Assembly (NCBI GenBank): GCA_942486035.1
Contig: CALNXK010000149.1
Coordinates: 1,354,501-1,418,500, forward strand
Origin: Porites lobata
Taxonomy: Eukaryota; Cnidaria; Anthozoa; Scleractinia; Poritidae
Direction of reading: 5' to 3'
DNA: 64,000 nucleotides
Shown here: in pieces, positions 13,401 to 26,800 of the stretch
Numbering within the stretch: the first letter of the stretch is position 1
How the letters are laid out: each line of letters begins with the position of its first letter
Program-made: the position numbers and the translations under genes
The notes under the pieces: model-generated
Told to the model about the DNA's origin: nothing
Seen by the model: the letters and a program-made list of their open reading frames with translations, nothing else
Database searches by the model: none

Positions 13401-16400
13401 AGCTCCTTAATACTGATATTAATATCTATAACAGTAAATGTATAATAAGATTGAGATCTTGTGAAACAAAAAGAATCAGTGGTGCAAGAAACGGGTGTTT
13501 GGAATAAGGCCCTGTGTTAACACAAAGTAAATGGTAAGGACAATCTAGCACTTTATCAGAAGTGTCCTGACACTTTAAATAGGGACTCCTTTAATTATAA
13601 AACTGAAGGGGTACTGAGTGCGTATAAAACTGAACAATGTCTTTTTTATTCTCTTCTTTGTAACCAGTAAGTGATGAATTAGACAGTGCTTACTACACAA
13701 GTGATGCTGCTCTCTACAACCCCTTTCTGGAGTCAGACCCAGAGTCAGACGACAGAGATTCAGATGATGTTGCTGATGGACAGATCAGTGACAGTGAAGC
13801 AGACAGAGTTATGATCAACTACACAGACCATTTTGATGGAAGCATAGGTCGCACTTCAGATGACATACTTGAAGACCTTGAAGAAAAGGAACTAGAAGAC
13901 AGCGTCATGATGCTTGTTTCTGAGTTGCCTGAGAGTGAACAAGGAGATGATGAAATGTGGATTGAAGATGAGGAGACTGTGGAGGTAAGATTTGTGTTTG
14001 AAACTTTAAATGAATAATAATATTGTTCGGTGACAGAGTAATACTGATGTTTGTTTTTTATTGTTGTCTGGCATTTAGTCAAATGCTGTTTGCTTGTAGT
14101 CTTGTTTTCAATATTATTTTTTTACTATAATAATGAGTCAAGAAAAAAGACAGTCAGGTATTTAGACAGAAACAAAGAGAGATTGTCGTAGGGTAGTTTA
14201 TCAGTGAAAAATCAGACCGAGTTTAAAATGTTGGCAGTGATGAGTCTGTAGGAAAGTTAACCGGCAGTCTGTCAGAGAGACTGTTTTGTCAATTTGCCAG
14301 CAACTTGTAAATCTATCAAACTTTTTAGAACTCTAGTTCACTATTAGTTAATCAATTTAGATTCGAAGTTGTTGTTTGAGTAAAATTTAACTTCATATTG
14401 AGGCATAGAGATCAGAGTTGTCATTAAGATGTCAAGTGACTGGGCAAAATATACAACAAGTAGGGATCTTATTTGGTTTTATACAACTTAACAACAACAA
14501 CAGCAACAACAACAACAATGTTTATTGTGCTCTTGACACAAAGGTGTAGAGTAATGAAAAGGAAATAATTGTGAAAGATTAAGAGAGCACAGCCACTCAT
14601 AAATAGCCAAAGCTAATTGTGCTGAGTGGCTGGGCCATGCGGAAAAGTAATGAGGTATTTAAGTTCTTATAAATAATCAAATGCACACAAAAACACACAA
14701 AGAAAAAATATTTAAGACAGTTGTGGATCCAGGGAGGGGACCAAACTGAGGCCCGTTAGGGCCAAAAAAACAACTCACCAATTTTAGATCTTCTTTAACC
14801 CATTCACTCCTGGAGATTTTGCCGAAAAACGCATTTTGAAGCTAGTCGAGTGGTTTTTTGGTCACTGTCGTGCTATAAAGAGCTAAAACTTACCACAAAC
14901 CTATTTACAGGTGGTACACTTCACAGCCTTCTGATCCAGATGTTTGGACGTGGGCAGGAAGCAAAATTTTTTTGGGTTTAAAAGTGACACAGCAGTCTTG
15001 ACTTTTACTTTTCGCTTTCTGTCCTTCCCTCTTTTTTCACTTTTCTTGCCTCATTTTTTTTCTCTTGCTGGACATTTAGTAGGCTTCATTTCGGTGGGAA
15101 GAGTTTTTAGGAAAGCTTTTAGGATCTTAGGATTAGGTGAAAGGAAAGGTAGGTGGGCAATGGAACAAGATTTTCATGGAGATTTACAGGTCAATCTTAC
15201 ATGGTTTTTTGCCTCTTTCTCTGGTGTCCTTGACTGAATTGTGCTCATTCTGGTATGGTTTGAAAGATCTCTTTACTCTGCATAAGTTAGCGGGCAAAGT
15301 TGTCCTTGACCGTTAAAACTGATGATGTCACAAGGGGTAGAAAGGACGTGGATCTGCATGGGCGGTTATGGGCAGTTCAGGGGCAAATGGGTTAAATAGC
15401 ATTCCAGAGTTTAGCCCCACTAAAATGGATATTAAATTTCCTGTAATTTATTTTGTCACTCTCACAGCAGCCAGTGGAAACCCCTGGCTCCCAGCCCTTA
15501 ATGACAGTCCTGAATCATTCCCATCAAGGGAGATTTACATTAAACATAATTCATTACCAGTTACCCAGTAGTTCAATCATTGCTATCATATTTGACTGTA
15601 TTATAATATTATTGAAAAGAGAATAGTCAGTTACTAACACCGTCCTTGATCTGCTTAATTCTTCATATCCTACTCAACCTCATTCATTAATTTCTTTATT
15701 ATTCATTCAAAATAATTCCTAGTTTAAAAACATAGTGAAAACATGCTTACCTGCATTGATGTTAAGTTCATCTTCGATAGTGTACATTTAGGTTTGTCCA
15801 GCTCCGCAAATATTCTCCATATAGCAGATGTCGCCCTCCGAGTTGCCTTCTTGCTGTTTTTGTTATGTTTTTAGCTATTATTTCGCCTAGTTCCAGCTGT
15901 GGTTCTTACTCTTGAAACGATTGAAGTGTCTGCCATTTTTTTTTACAACCAAAACAACTCAACCTCGTGCCCAGGTCTTCTCGGTAACTGTCCCTTAACC
16001 TGTAGCGGGCTGCATTTTTGATGTCATTTCCTCGTTAAACACAAAATTCTTCCACATTATTTTGGTCATCAGTAACTGGTTATGGTGAGTTATGCATGTG
16101 CTTTTAGCCAATCAGAATTGTGGAAATATTTTGAATAAATAATAAGTTAATTTATTATCAAATCATTAATTAAACCAGTAGAGTGCATTTTATCCTAGCT
16201 TTCCTATTAACATTCGACCAAATTGATTATTAGAAAGGAAGGGAATAAAGCTTACTTTTGCCTGTCTTGTGTACATTATTTTACTGTTTTAAATGGTTAA
16301 TCTCTTTAGTTGATACCAGACTTATTTGACTTGGCAGGCTGCAGCTGGTTAATAATACCCCAAGCATTTATTAAACCATACTTGTGTTTTACAAATACTG

Positions 16401-17773
16401 TAAACTGCTGCTTATAAGCCCTGGGGTCATGCATCTTTGTAAGGGGTTTTAGGTGGACACATAAACTGAGGGGCTATTTCCAAGAGGGGCTTAAAACCAG
16501 ATAAATTATGCACTTTGAAACGTATAATCTATGGCAGTGCAGATCAAACTACATTTTGCATTGACTGTTTTTCAATATTAGACTTCAAAATGTCATAATA
16601 AATCAGTGGAATTCATTTCAATACAAGCTAGAGGTCCAAAGTTAAACACCATCCCATTTCCACTGCCTTATCTCCATGTTTAAGAAAAAAGGAATTTGTG
16701 GGAACTAAAATGGTGTCAAAAACAGCGGATCCTTTAAGAGACATTTACTCCCACCTAATACACTAAAAAATAAGAAAGAAAAAAAAAGGAAATAACAAAA
16801 CTGGCTACAACTTTAGAGGGGCTGATTTTCGCATACCCAGATTTCATTTGATAACCTATGGGAAATGCTCATTGTGATATCTAGGACCTAAATTATGGAC
16901 TAGCCTGCTGAGCAAGCTAAGAAATCTACCATCGCTGCAATCATTTAAACTACAGACCTGTCTTGTCAATCACCGGGGGTGGGGGGGGGGGTACTCCCCT
17001 ATAGAAATGACGTGGGTGCTCATGATACGTTTTAGGGGTTTAAATTTGTGGACTGGTATGGCTTAGGGTTCTAAAATAACTGCTGCCTGAGTTGTCTCAG
17101 TAAGATTTATGACAATACTTTCAAAAAGTCCTTGAGAAGAAAGTGTTCGAAAGTTATCTTTATTACTATTAAATTAATTTGCAGTGCCAGTTATATACTT
17201 TGTTGTTGTTGAATTGGTACCTCTTAGGGGTGGAAATGAATTTGGAACACGTCCACAAAACAAGATTCCGGTACCTTTTAGGGGTGTTATGGAAATTTTT
17301 CCGACGAGCGCGCTCGTCACTTTTATAGGGGGGTACCCCTCCCAGGTTCAGTCCTTCACTTAAGTTAAAGTCTGACTGTGAGAATAACCGACACACAAGC
17401 TGACCTAATTGCTTTTTTTATTGAACATTCGAGTTGTTGTGAGTAATTGAATCATCTTTAATATTGTAAATCATTTTCATCATTTTGTAATTCACAGTAT
17501 AATTTTATTGTTAATCATAGCTATAACAAAAATTCTTAAATCTGATTGCCTATCAACTGTCCTGATTTCAACCTTAATAGGACAGTTAAACAGCATAGTA
17601 CGCGTCATGCCCAAGTAATTAGACAGTACGCGCCATCCCGCGCGCGCTTAAATGGCTTTTTTTTTCACTGCTAGCAAACAAAATCTCGGAGTTTCTTGTG
17701 TTTTGATTAAAAAAAGAGCCTAATATATCACAAATTTTGTTGAAGTTATGATTAATTGGTAACAGAACTTCGT

Positions 17774-17804
<31 letters not shown>

Positions 17805-20800
17805 GATTAAACAAATCGGACTCCCGCTACGCGGTCGTCTGATTTTGTTAATCACTCGGATGATTACAGACTGAATTGGACTCCACTCAGTCCCTGGGGG
17901 CCGGACTCAGTCCTATTACCATTACATATAATGTCCAATAGGCTAGTTTTATAGATGATAATGTTTATCTAGGCTGGCTTCTTGAATTAGTTGTATTTCA
18001 GTTTCCCCAATAAGTAGGGTTTTTACCCTCGGTTTAATACTATATTGGCACTTCAATAAAGTCATGATGAGTCATGATGATGATACAGTGATTTAAGTTC
18101 CCGTTTACATGTAAATCATTTGAAAAAAGTTCTAACCCATTGGACACATTCCGGGAGAAAAGCAAAGGAAAGAGTGCACATCAAGAGTTCAAACTGGTTT
18201 GATAAAGAGGATCTGGTTTGAAAAAAAAAATAAAATAAAACATGAAAGGAAGTGATTCTACCAAGAAATCGTGCTAATAATTCCATTGGTACCCAGATCT
18301 CTTTCAGGCCCCGCCAATTTTCTTCCGGTCGTATGTACTGTGGTGCTGCTGTGGTGACTTCAAATGCCATGAGTCACACAGCATTTTACCTTCACAACTT
18401 AAAAGTTTCCTTAGGGGGCTTTCATTTGGATAACATTTTGAATGTTTAAGCCGTGGACCCTTCTTTTTGGTCAAGGAGAAAACTCCTCTGAACATACCAT
18501 GTCTGTGAATTATTCGGACTTAAACTTCCCGTTCGTTCTGTATGTTCTGTCTCAGTGATTTTACTTTAATTTAAGCTTAAGTTTAATTTAACAGAAGTTT
18601 CTGAGATCCTCATCTTCAAAGAACATTTTCGTTTTCCAGAGACTGTGAACAGTGTGAAGATCGTAGTGCCGAGTTTTATTGTGACGAGTGCAAACTGAGA
18701 TATTGTCCGCGATGTCGCTTCATCTTTCACTCAAAGGTAGACGACACGACAAATGGTGCTCTTTTTTCGTTGAAACTATGCTATTTTCGGTTGTGGTTTA
18801 CTAAGAGCTTCATTTGGCTGTTAATTTTTTTAAAATTCTACTCTCAGTTTGAAAAAATTATAACATTTTCTCTTAGGGAAAGTTACGACAGCATAAAATC
18901 GAATCTGTAGTCGTCCATCTTTGCGAGTCATGCCTGACAGAAACGAAGCAATTTGATTGCGAGGTTTGCGGTTTAGGTAAGTGCTTATAGGTGATCGTAA
19001 ATAATAATGTTGCAGAAGAGTTCCGTAGTCGACATTTTCTGTATTCCTATTCATCTGTAACATTATCTTTTCCTATTTGAACAACACAAGAGGTAATGAA
19101 ATTTATATCATAGTACGAGTGCATTCTAGAGGAATCCCCTTTAATTTATTGCGTGACATTGTTTATCTTGTCAATGCGTTTCGTCTGGAAATGTACTCGC
19201 AGTTTTTTCCTGTTAACTCAGTCAAAGAAACTGTTGTTCTGTAGTTGTCTTACCCATCAGAGTCTGTCTTGCAATTTTTGCAAGCATTTCTTCTAGAGTT
19301 TTAATTTACTTTCCAAATACGAAATATAATTTTCAAATAACGGTAATGATAGCGTATTGTTTATTGTTTAAATCAGCAAATTCAAAAAATTGCCAGACTT
19401 GTTTGAAACACATCTAAATGGCTTTTGGCGTGTAGTCAAGTTCCCTGACTTATTTGCTTGCCAGTGCTGATTTGACCTTGAAAATGTTTTTATGATTGTG
19501 CTACGCTTAGCACAAGAGCATTGAACATAAGAGGACTTGAAGCGATAACTGGCCATGACTAGTTGCTTTCATTTAAAATGCATCTAGTTTTTGACTGCCC
19601 CAGCGTTCTATTATAATTTTTATTGAGAATGGGTAGCCCCTTAAAGGAGGTGTTTCTCTTCCAGGCTAAGTTTAGGATACAATGGTAGCACAATAGTGAA
19701 TACATTGTAGAGAATTAAAAGACCTTTGGATTTTAGTTAATTATTCCACATGCCTCTTGGTATGTATTTACTGAACTTCTCTTTTGTTTCTCTGTTGCAG
19801 GATTTTGTGATCCTTGCTGGTACCCGTGGCATGCAAAAGGAACACTTCAGCAACATCACCAAATATCTGTTGTTTCTAAGGCTAATGAGAGATCAAAAGA
19901 ACCACAAATACATGAAGAGATACCTGTGATTAACAAAGTGAAGTGGAAGCCACCACATGCAGAAAATAGAAGTGTTTCCAAAGAGGTGTTTACATCTGCG
20001 AAGTTAATAAAAAGCTGATTTCAACTGTTTATCCACTTGAGAAAGGCAACTTCTAGGGGAGCCTTGAATGAATTTTAAGAGAAGTTTTACAATACAACAG
20101 TATTGTAAAAGGCAGCTAATGGAACGTGACGCAATTGGCCTCTCGGGGCATCTCTATGTGATGCAATGTACTTTCGACCCGTTTATCAATTGTTACATTG
20201 TAGCACTTGTCATCACTGTGTGGAAGCAAATTAGTTCACCTTTTCAAAATGGCTAAGCTAGTGAAGGCTACATTCTTGTCTCTTTTGCTGTGACACATAG
20301 CTTATTATAAGTATGGTACAATCCTTCTAATTGGCTTAGTACCTTAACATTGTCTAGCCATACATAAATTGTGGTCAGAAGTTCTAAGTCACACTTTTGC
20401 TTATGCCAAGTCATTCGCTGTTTTCAACGGAACAGTGACATTAATACGTTTTTTTTTTAGAATGGTAGTCAGTACTTACCAACTAAAGATACTGTAGCAG
20501 ATCAGCTAGTGTAGCGAGAAATAACCTGTTTAGGCAGTTCTGACACAACGGGTGCTTGCAGCACGTCAGACTGCTCTTGTTTAGTCTTCAATTGACTATT
20601 GTATTCACTTGCCTTTGTAAATTAGGTTTGTCCGTTTGTTTGGATTATATTATCATTAAAATTAAATCTGATAGTTTAGTGCTGATTTGCTATTAACAAA
20701 ACCATTATTGTTTTAGTTGGAGTTGTGTGGTCTGTTTCAGTGATATCTGAAGGAAATACTACATTCAAAAATACTAATTTGGGTCATTACATCTCACTCT

Positions 20801-23800
20801 TGTCAGGAATCAATTTAATAACAATACTGAGAGATGAATTAAAAATGACATACATTTGAAAAAAGTACAATTGTTACATTTCAGTGCAAAAAACTGTCAT
20901 GTCATTGTTTACAGTTTGTACTATCATTGTAGGTTAGTATTGTTTAGAGTTGAATCTCTGACTTAAAGTCATTATCATACTCTCATCGTCATAGCTGTCA
21001 ACTATCACTACAACCATCATCATCATCCATGATCTTTCCATTAATAAAAAGAATTAATGTACTGATCTGATCCTTGAAACTCTCCTTGTTCCCCTCTTTA
21101 AACATCAGTCACTGATCAAATTGATTTACTGGGATTTTTAGGTTGATGTGGGTACTGAAATCATCGATGATGGCATTGATGTGCATGTCACTAACTATAC
21201 AGAACCTACAGACCATGAAATAGAAACATCCAAGAAACCTAAAGAAGGAAGTAGGACTGATGATGACAGTGATGTTGAAAAAAGTGGACCTCTCCAGCGA
21301 AAGGGAGGCTTTCGAAAATCTCCTTCATCATCTCGGAAATCATCATGGTAAGCACAAGAACTTTCTTCACCATATTCCATCTATGTGTTCACATGCTTCA
21401 CATAGCATCACATCAGCTGATGATCATTGGCTTCCTATCAATGACAGAAGAGAATTGAACCTCCTGAAATCAAGCTTTAAAGCTTTGCGTAACACTGAGA
21501 CTTGGCCAGATTATCTTAAAATAATAAAACAGGAATGCCCCAAGGAACTGTGCTCAAGCAATTCAATTATTAGATTAGTGGTCCCGACCGAAAACGGCAC
21601 TTTCCAAGATAATGCGTTGAATTTAATAATCTACCAGAAACTATTAGAAACTGTAATGATTACAGAACCTTTTAAGACTTTCAAGGAATTTTTTAAGTAA
21701 CAGAGTACAGAGTGATTAGTTAGTTTTACTTTAATTGGATTCTGTTAATCCTGCTTCTACTTTTAATTGTATATAATTGCATAATTTGTAAATAACTTAA
21801 TTTGATTTATTTTGTAATTGTTATTGATGTAATTTAACAGGGAAGAGCCACCCAGTGGAGCTGTTAATAAACCATTATTATTATTATTATTATTATTATT
21901 AGAAGTCATGATAAATTGCTATTTCTCCATTTTCACATAGACCATAATGCACCTCTCTTACCCCCCCCAAAATGTTGCGTAACCATTGTTTCTAGTTTCT
22001 CCAAATATTTCTCATTATTTACTCCTATCTCCTCAGTAATACAGCCATCATAAGGGAAATCAAAGACAATGGTTATGCAAAATTTTTGGGGTGGCGGGGG
22101 GGGGGGTAAATAAGGTGAATTGTGGCCTATGAGAAAATGTTGAATCAGCTGTACTAATGTACGCTATTAGTAAGGTACTGTTTAATGATGACAACTATTG
22201 TTGTTTTCTGTCAGGAATGAAAAAACTAAAGCACTTCTTGACTTAAGAGAAGATTCAAGCTCCATAATGAAAAAGAGAAGGCCTTCAATACCTTTTGTTG
22301 TAAGTTACTTGGAGACACGTGCAATTTTTGCAATTATTAATTTTGTTGCTGAAATAACTATTTAACATGAAACTTTATCATATGAAATCAGAAATGAAGG
22401 AAAGAGCATGTTTAAATATTATTAGCAGTAATTTCCAATCAACTGCTCCCCTAAGTCAACATTAACACTAACTTCTCCCTTAGGGCAAAATTGTGACTTA
22501 GGGGAGGGATAGGTGGTCAGTTACCCAGAAACCTTGATTGATCTGTAACCTCAATTTTCACACCAGAGCTGACAGTGGTAAGATTTTGTGCAGGAGTGGC
22601 TTTTGATTGAAAGGCTTTGTTTTAAGACCTTGCCACATCCCCCCACCCTGTTTGATATTAACCCATTCACCCCTGAACCGCCCGTGCGGATCCACGTCCT
22701 TTTTACTCCTTGTGATGTCATCAGTTTTAACGGTCAAGGACAACTTTGTCCGCTAACTTGTGCAGAGTGAAGAGATCTTTCAAACCATACCAGAATGAGC
22801 ACAATTCAGTCAAGGACACTGGAGAAAAAGGCAAAAAAACCATGTAAGATTGACCTGTAAATCTCCATGAAAATCTTGTTCCATTGCCCACCTACCTTTC
22901 CTTTCACCTAATCCTAAGATCTTAAAAGCTTTCCTAAACACTCTTCCCACCGAAATGAAGCCTACTAAATGCCCAGCAAGAGAAAAAAAAAAATGAGGCA
23001 AGAAAAGCGAAAAAAAAGGGAAGGAGAGAAAGTGAAAAGTAAAAGTCAAGACTGCTGTGTCACTTTTAACCCCAAAATCGAATTTTGCTTTCTGCGTATG
23101 CGCGAACTACGCAAGCTGATATTTTGCATCTGGATCAGAAGGCCGTGAAGTGTACGACCTGTAAACAGGTTTGTGGTAAGTTTTAGCTCTTTATAGCATG
23201 ACAGTGACCAGAAAACCACTCAACTAGCTTCAAAATGCGTTTTTCGGCAAAATCTCCAGGAGCGAATGGGTTAAAAGAAACACATGTTATATTACTGTGA
23301 GAAAAAAGAGAGAAAAAAAAAATTTCATAACAGAACATCTGAGAGCTGTGGTTCACAACTTGGGAGAGATTCTACCATGGTTTGCAAGTTTCAAAGTTTA
23401 CTCATAAATTTGTACAAGGATTTGAGTGGATGACTAGCACTACCGAAGATTGACTAGGTGGGAAGGATTTTTGTGAACACAAATCCTTGTTAATTCTGGT
23501 CCTTTATGGCAGTAGCTACTTTTGAGATTTAAAGGCCTGAAAATTGACACTAATAAGAGGCCCTGCCAGGGTAAATTCCGACAAGCGACATGGCCCAAAA
23601 ATTAGCGACAGCACGACTAAAATGAAATCGCGACAAGAGACAACCTCCCTTGGCCAAATTGTGACAGTGACGGAAAAGCCGACAATAAGCGACAAGCATT
23701 TTATGAACACTGACACGAGACGTTTTAAAATTCAGACGGGCGACATGGGAGCCCCCCCTGGCAGGGCCTCTAATAAGCTTATTCTTATAGTGCTTTCTAT

Positions 23801-26800
23801 TCCTAGTAGACAAAATTATAAACAAATTTTTTTCATGAACTGAAAGTTGATCATGTGATCACACGACCAGCAGTTTTGCTAAGGGCCTATCACCTTTATA
23901 AACTAACCTTTGTAAATGGAAATGGTCATGCAGAAACTGATTGATTTAGCATTGATATTATCCATGTTGGTGTAAAAATTTGTAAAAACAATTGACTCAC
24001 CCCATAGAAAAGCTGCAATCGTCTTTAATAATGAAATAGTTTTTGAGGGTACACACTCAGGTTTCAAGACAGTTTTTGGAGGTTTCAAATGTTTGTGACC
24101 CAGATTCAAAAGGTTAACATTTGACAACAGGCTACTATCTGTGGATATCTTATGCTGGGCATGCCAACGAAAAAGCATCCCTGTCAGAAATATAAAGTCC
24201 TCCAGACTTGACATCGCAAAGCTTTAAATTCTTGATTAACCTCTGTGTATATTAATCTCATTTTCCAATCTAAATTTTCAGCAGCCAAGATCAAGCACGA
24301 TAAGGAAACAGATAAGGAAACCCCACATGATGATGTCACAGAGGGCACATTTGAATGACGAGGAGTTGGTAATAAAGTGAAACATTATTTAAGTTACAGT
24401 GTAATGAGCCTGTATTGAGCAGACTCCCTCCTTGGCAGGGTTCTGACTCCTAGCAACCCTCCTCCACCAGGAGGGGTTGGAGAGAACCCTAGCTGGGAAC
24501 GAGGTTGGCAGACCCCATGTTAAAAAATTATAGATGCCTATGTAAATATTGTCATTACAATATTTTTTTTATAAAGTCAACCTGTTACGGCAAATTAAAA
24601 GTGCACCTGTTATTAGGCAGACACTAGTAATAAGTTAGGGGTCCAGGTGGGTGACGTCTTGTTACAGGTTGCCCTGTATTCCCAGAAAATATACACACCT
24701 TCTCGATGAATTGAAGGCCTTTTCAATTTATTTGCCCCTATGCCCCCTTCCCTGCAGTTTTCATAACTAGTTATGGCTGCAGCAGTTACACCCACAGCCA
24801 CTCTTTTGGATATCACTGGTTACAATGACACTTCCACCAGGGGAATTGGTATCATATGGTTTTGCGAGTGAAATCACTCCACCACACTGGTATATTACTT
24901 TTTAGTGTTTGAACAATCATTATTGGCTGTAAAATACATTTGAAACTGTATTGCCGGGTTCTGTTAATTTACTTAGTAATGATAATAATATTGTTTCTTC
25001 AAGAAACTACACGTTTACAAGAAGTCTCTTCAGGCACTTATCTACCCCATCTCAGGTAAATATTAACAGCTGTAAAAGCTAGCAGATAATCTGCACACAC
25101 CTCAGACTAGCCGCACCTCAAGTTTTCGATCTAACATATGCCTTTTGGATCTCCACCATTTATGGATTAAAAATAACTGTGTTAGAAATAGTTTTCATAA
25201 ATCCTGGTAATTTAGTCAACTAAGACAGTGGCTTGCTGCTAAATTTAGGACATTTTTATTATTTTTTATATAGGTGAAGACCTAGGTAAAGAAGCAAATG
25301 GACTCCTTACAAGCAAGTTATGCAATAATTTGTTTTGTTACTAATGTGGGTCAATATAATGTGATATCTTTCAGACACCACACCTCACAAATTTGAGATC
25401 TGGTCAACTCAGGTGCCAGCATACTGTTATGAGTGTGAAGGTCTCCTCTGGGGATTGGCCAGACAAGGACTTAAATGCAAAGGTGACCACCATCTGATAG
25501 AAAATAAGAATTATTAGCTTATTATTAGCCAGGAAGACAGTCAGCCTTAGTAAGCCAGTTGGGTATAGACTGAGCCAGACATCAACATAATATGCACAGA
25601 TAGCTGCACTGCTGAACTTTCTGTCTGTCACACAATCATTCACAGACACACTGATTGTCTGAGCATGACACACCAGCTATGGTGTGTCAGGTAGATGATG
25701 GCCACTCAAGGTAGTTGTTAATCTGCCAGCCACTGTGACAAGGATGTGATTCCCTAATGCCACATCTACACTTGTTGCTTGTATGTTATTCTGCAAGAAC
25801 CCTTCCTGTCTTAGGACTTGCTAACAGAGAGCGTGCTTACAGGATCTTGAGCTGAGGCATGAGCAGTGCGAGCCATGCATGTGGTCCATGACACTCTGAA
25901 GACTGACAGTCATGTATATTAGTCATTCAGTAGCAGTTGTTGCAGTTGATGTTTAAGTTTGTACTCTCTTATTTAGACACCTCTTTGGTTGTTACTCATT
26001 TTGTAACACTACCCATGTTCTCACTAATTTTCAGAGTGTGGAGTCAAGTGCCATGAGAGATGTAAAGATCTTCTGAATGCAGATTGTTTACAACGTAAGT
26101 TTAAGATCGTCTTTATCATGATATTCAACGTGATATCTATTCATGCTTCTGAAGCAGTTATGTGGGAAACTGAAGAAAATAGATGGTGTTGTTATTGCTT
26201 CATTTTTCAATCAAAGATGCTGCTTGATAGCAGTGGTAGTCTCTTTCCTGCAGGCAAATATAACAGCTAACCTTGTGACCCCATATTACATTTAAACTCA
26301 AAGAAGAATTTTTAAAATATCCCTTGTTCTATCCACCTATAACCTTATTCATCTTTTACAGGTGCTGCTGAGAAATCAGCTAAGCATGGTACAGATGACA
26401 AAACACACTCCATTATTGTGGCAGCTATGAAGAAAAGAATGGAAAACAGGGAAGCAACAAGACCTGACATATTTGACCTCATATGGTTAGCATCAGGATT
26501 TGTGTATTTTTTAGAATATTAGATTAAAAATTACAAGGCTAATTAAAGGTTAAGTTACATTGTAAGATCAGATGCTAGCAGCAGGCTGTTGACAAATGTA
26601 CTTGCAACTGATCTCCACAACCAACCAGCAGGCCATCATTGCCTGCTACCAGGTATTTTTTTTCAGTTTCCTAGGTCTTTTGTTATCATGCTCCATTGTG
26701 ATCTGAGAGAGCTTGTTCCACTGTACTTGGCATTCTTAGCCAGGATAACATGACCTTTAAAAGTAAGTCCAGGGGCGCTTTCCATTTAGGCAAAATTTCT

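Noticed and set aside
14944..15237. 97-codon frame whose protein resembles the minus-strand frame at 22810-23049
   Set aside because: The similarity comes from the two piggyBac-type MITE copies; non-autonomous elements carry no gene here.
15780..15960. Minus-strand start MADTSIVSRVRTTAG and nearby splice-like sites as an exon
   Set aside because: The frame closes quickly and no partner exon or family was recognised.
16400..16452. Possible phase-matching microexon before the zinc fingers (near 16424-16443)
   Set aside because: The same sequence (TTATAAGCC...CTTTGTAAGGGG) recurs near 8870-8912, so it is a dispersed repeat.
21260..21700. 146-codon frame as a separate gene
   Set aside because: Its start lies inside UNC13 exon 10 in another frame and the rest is the tail of a truncated LINE.
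23544..23843. Overlapping open frames on both strands
   Set aside because: They coincide with the hAT-like MITE and its flanks, with no protein features.
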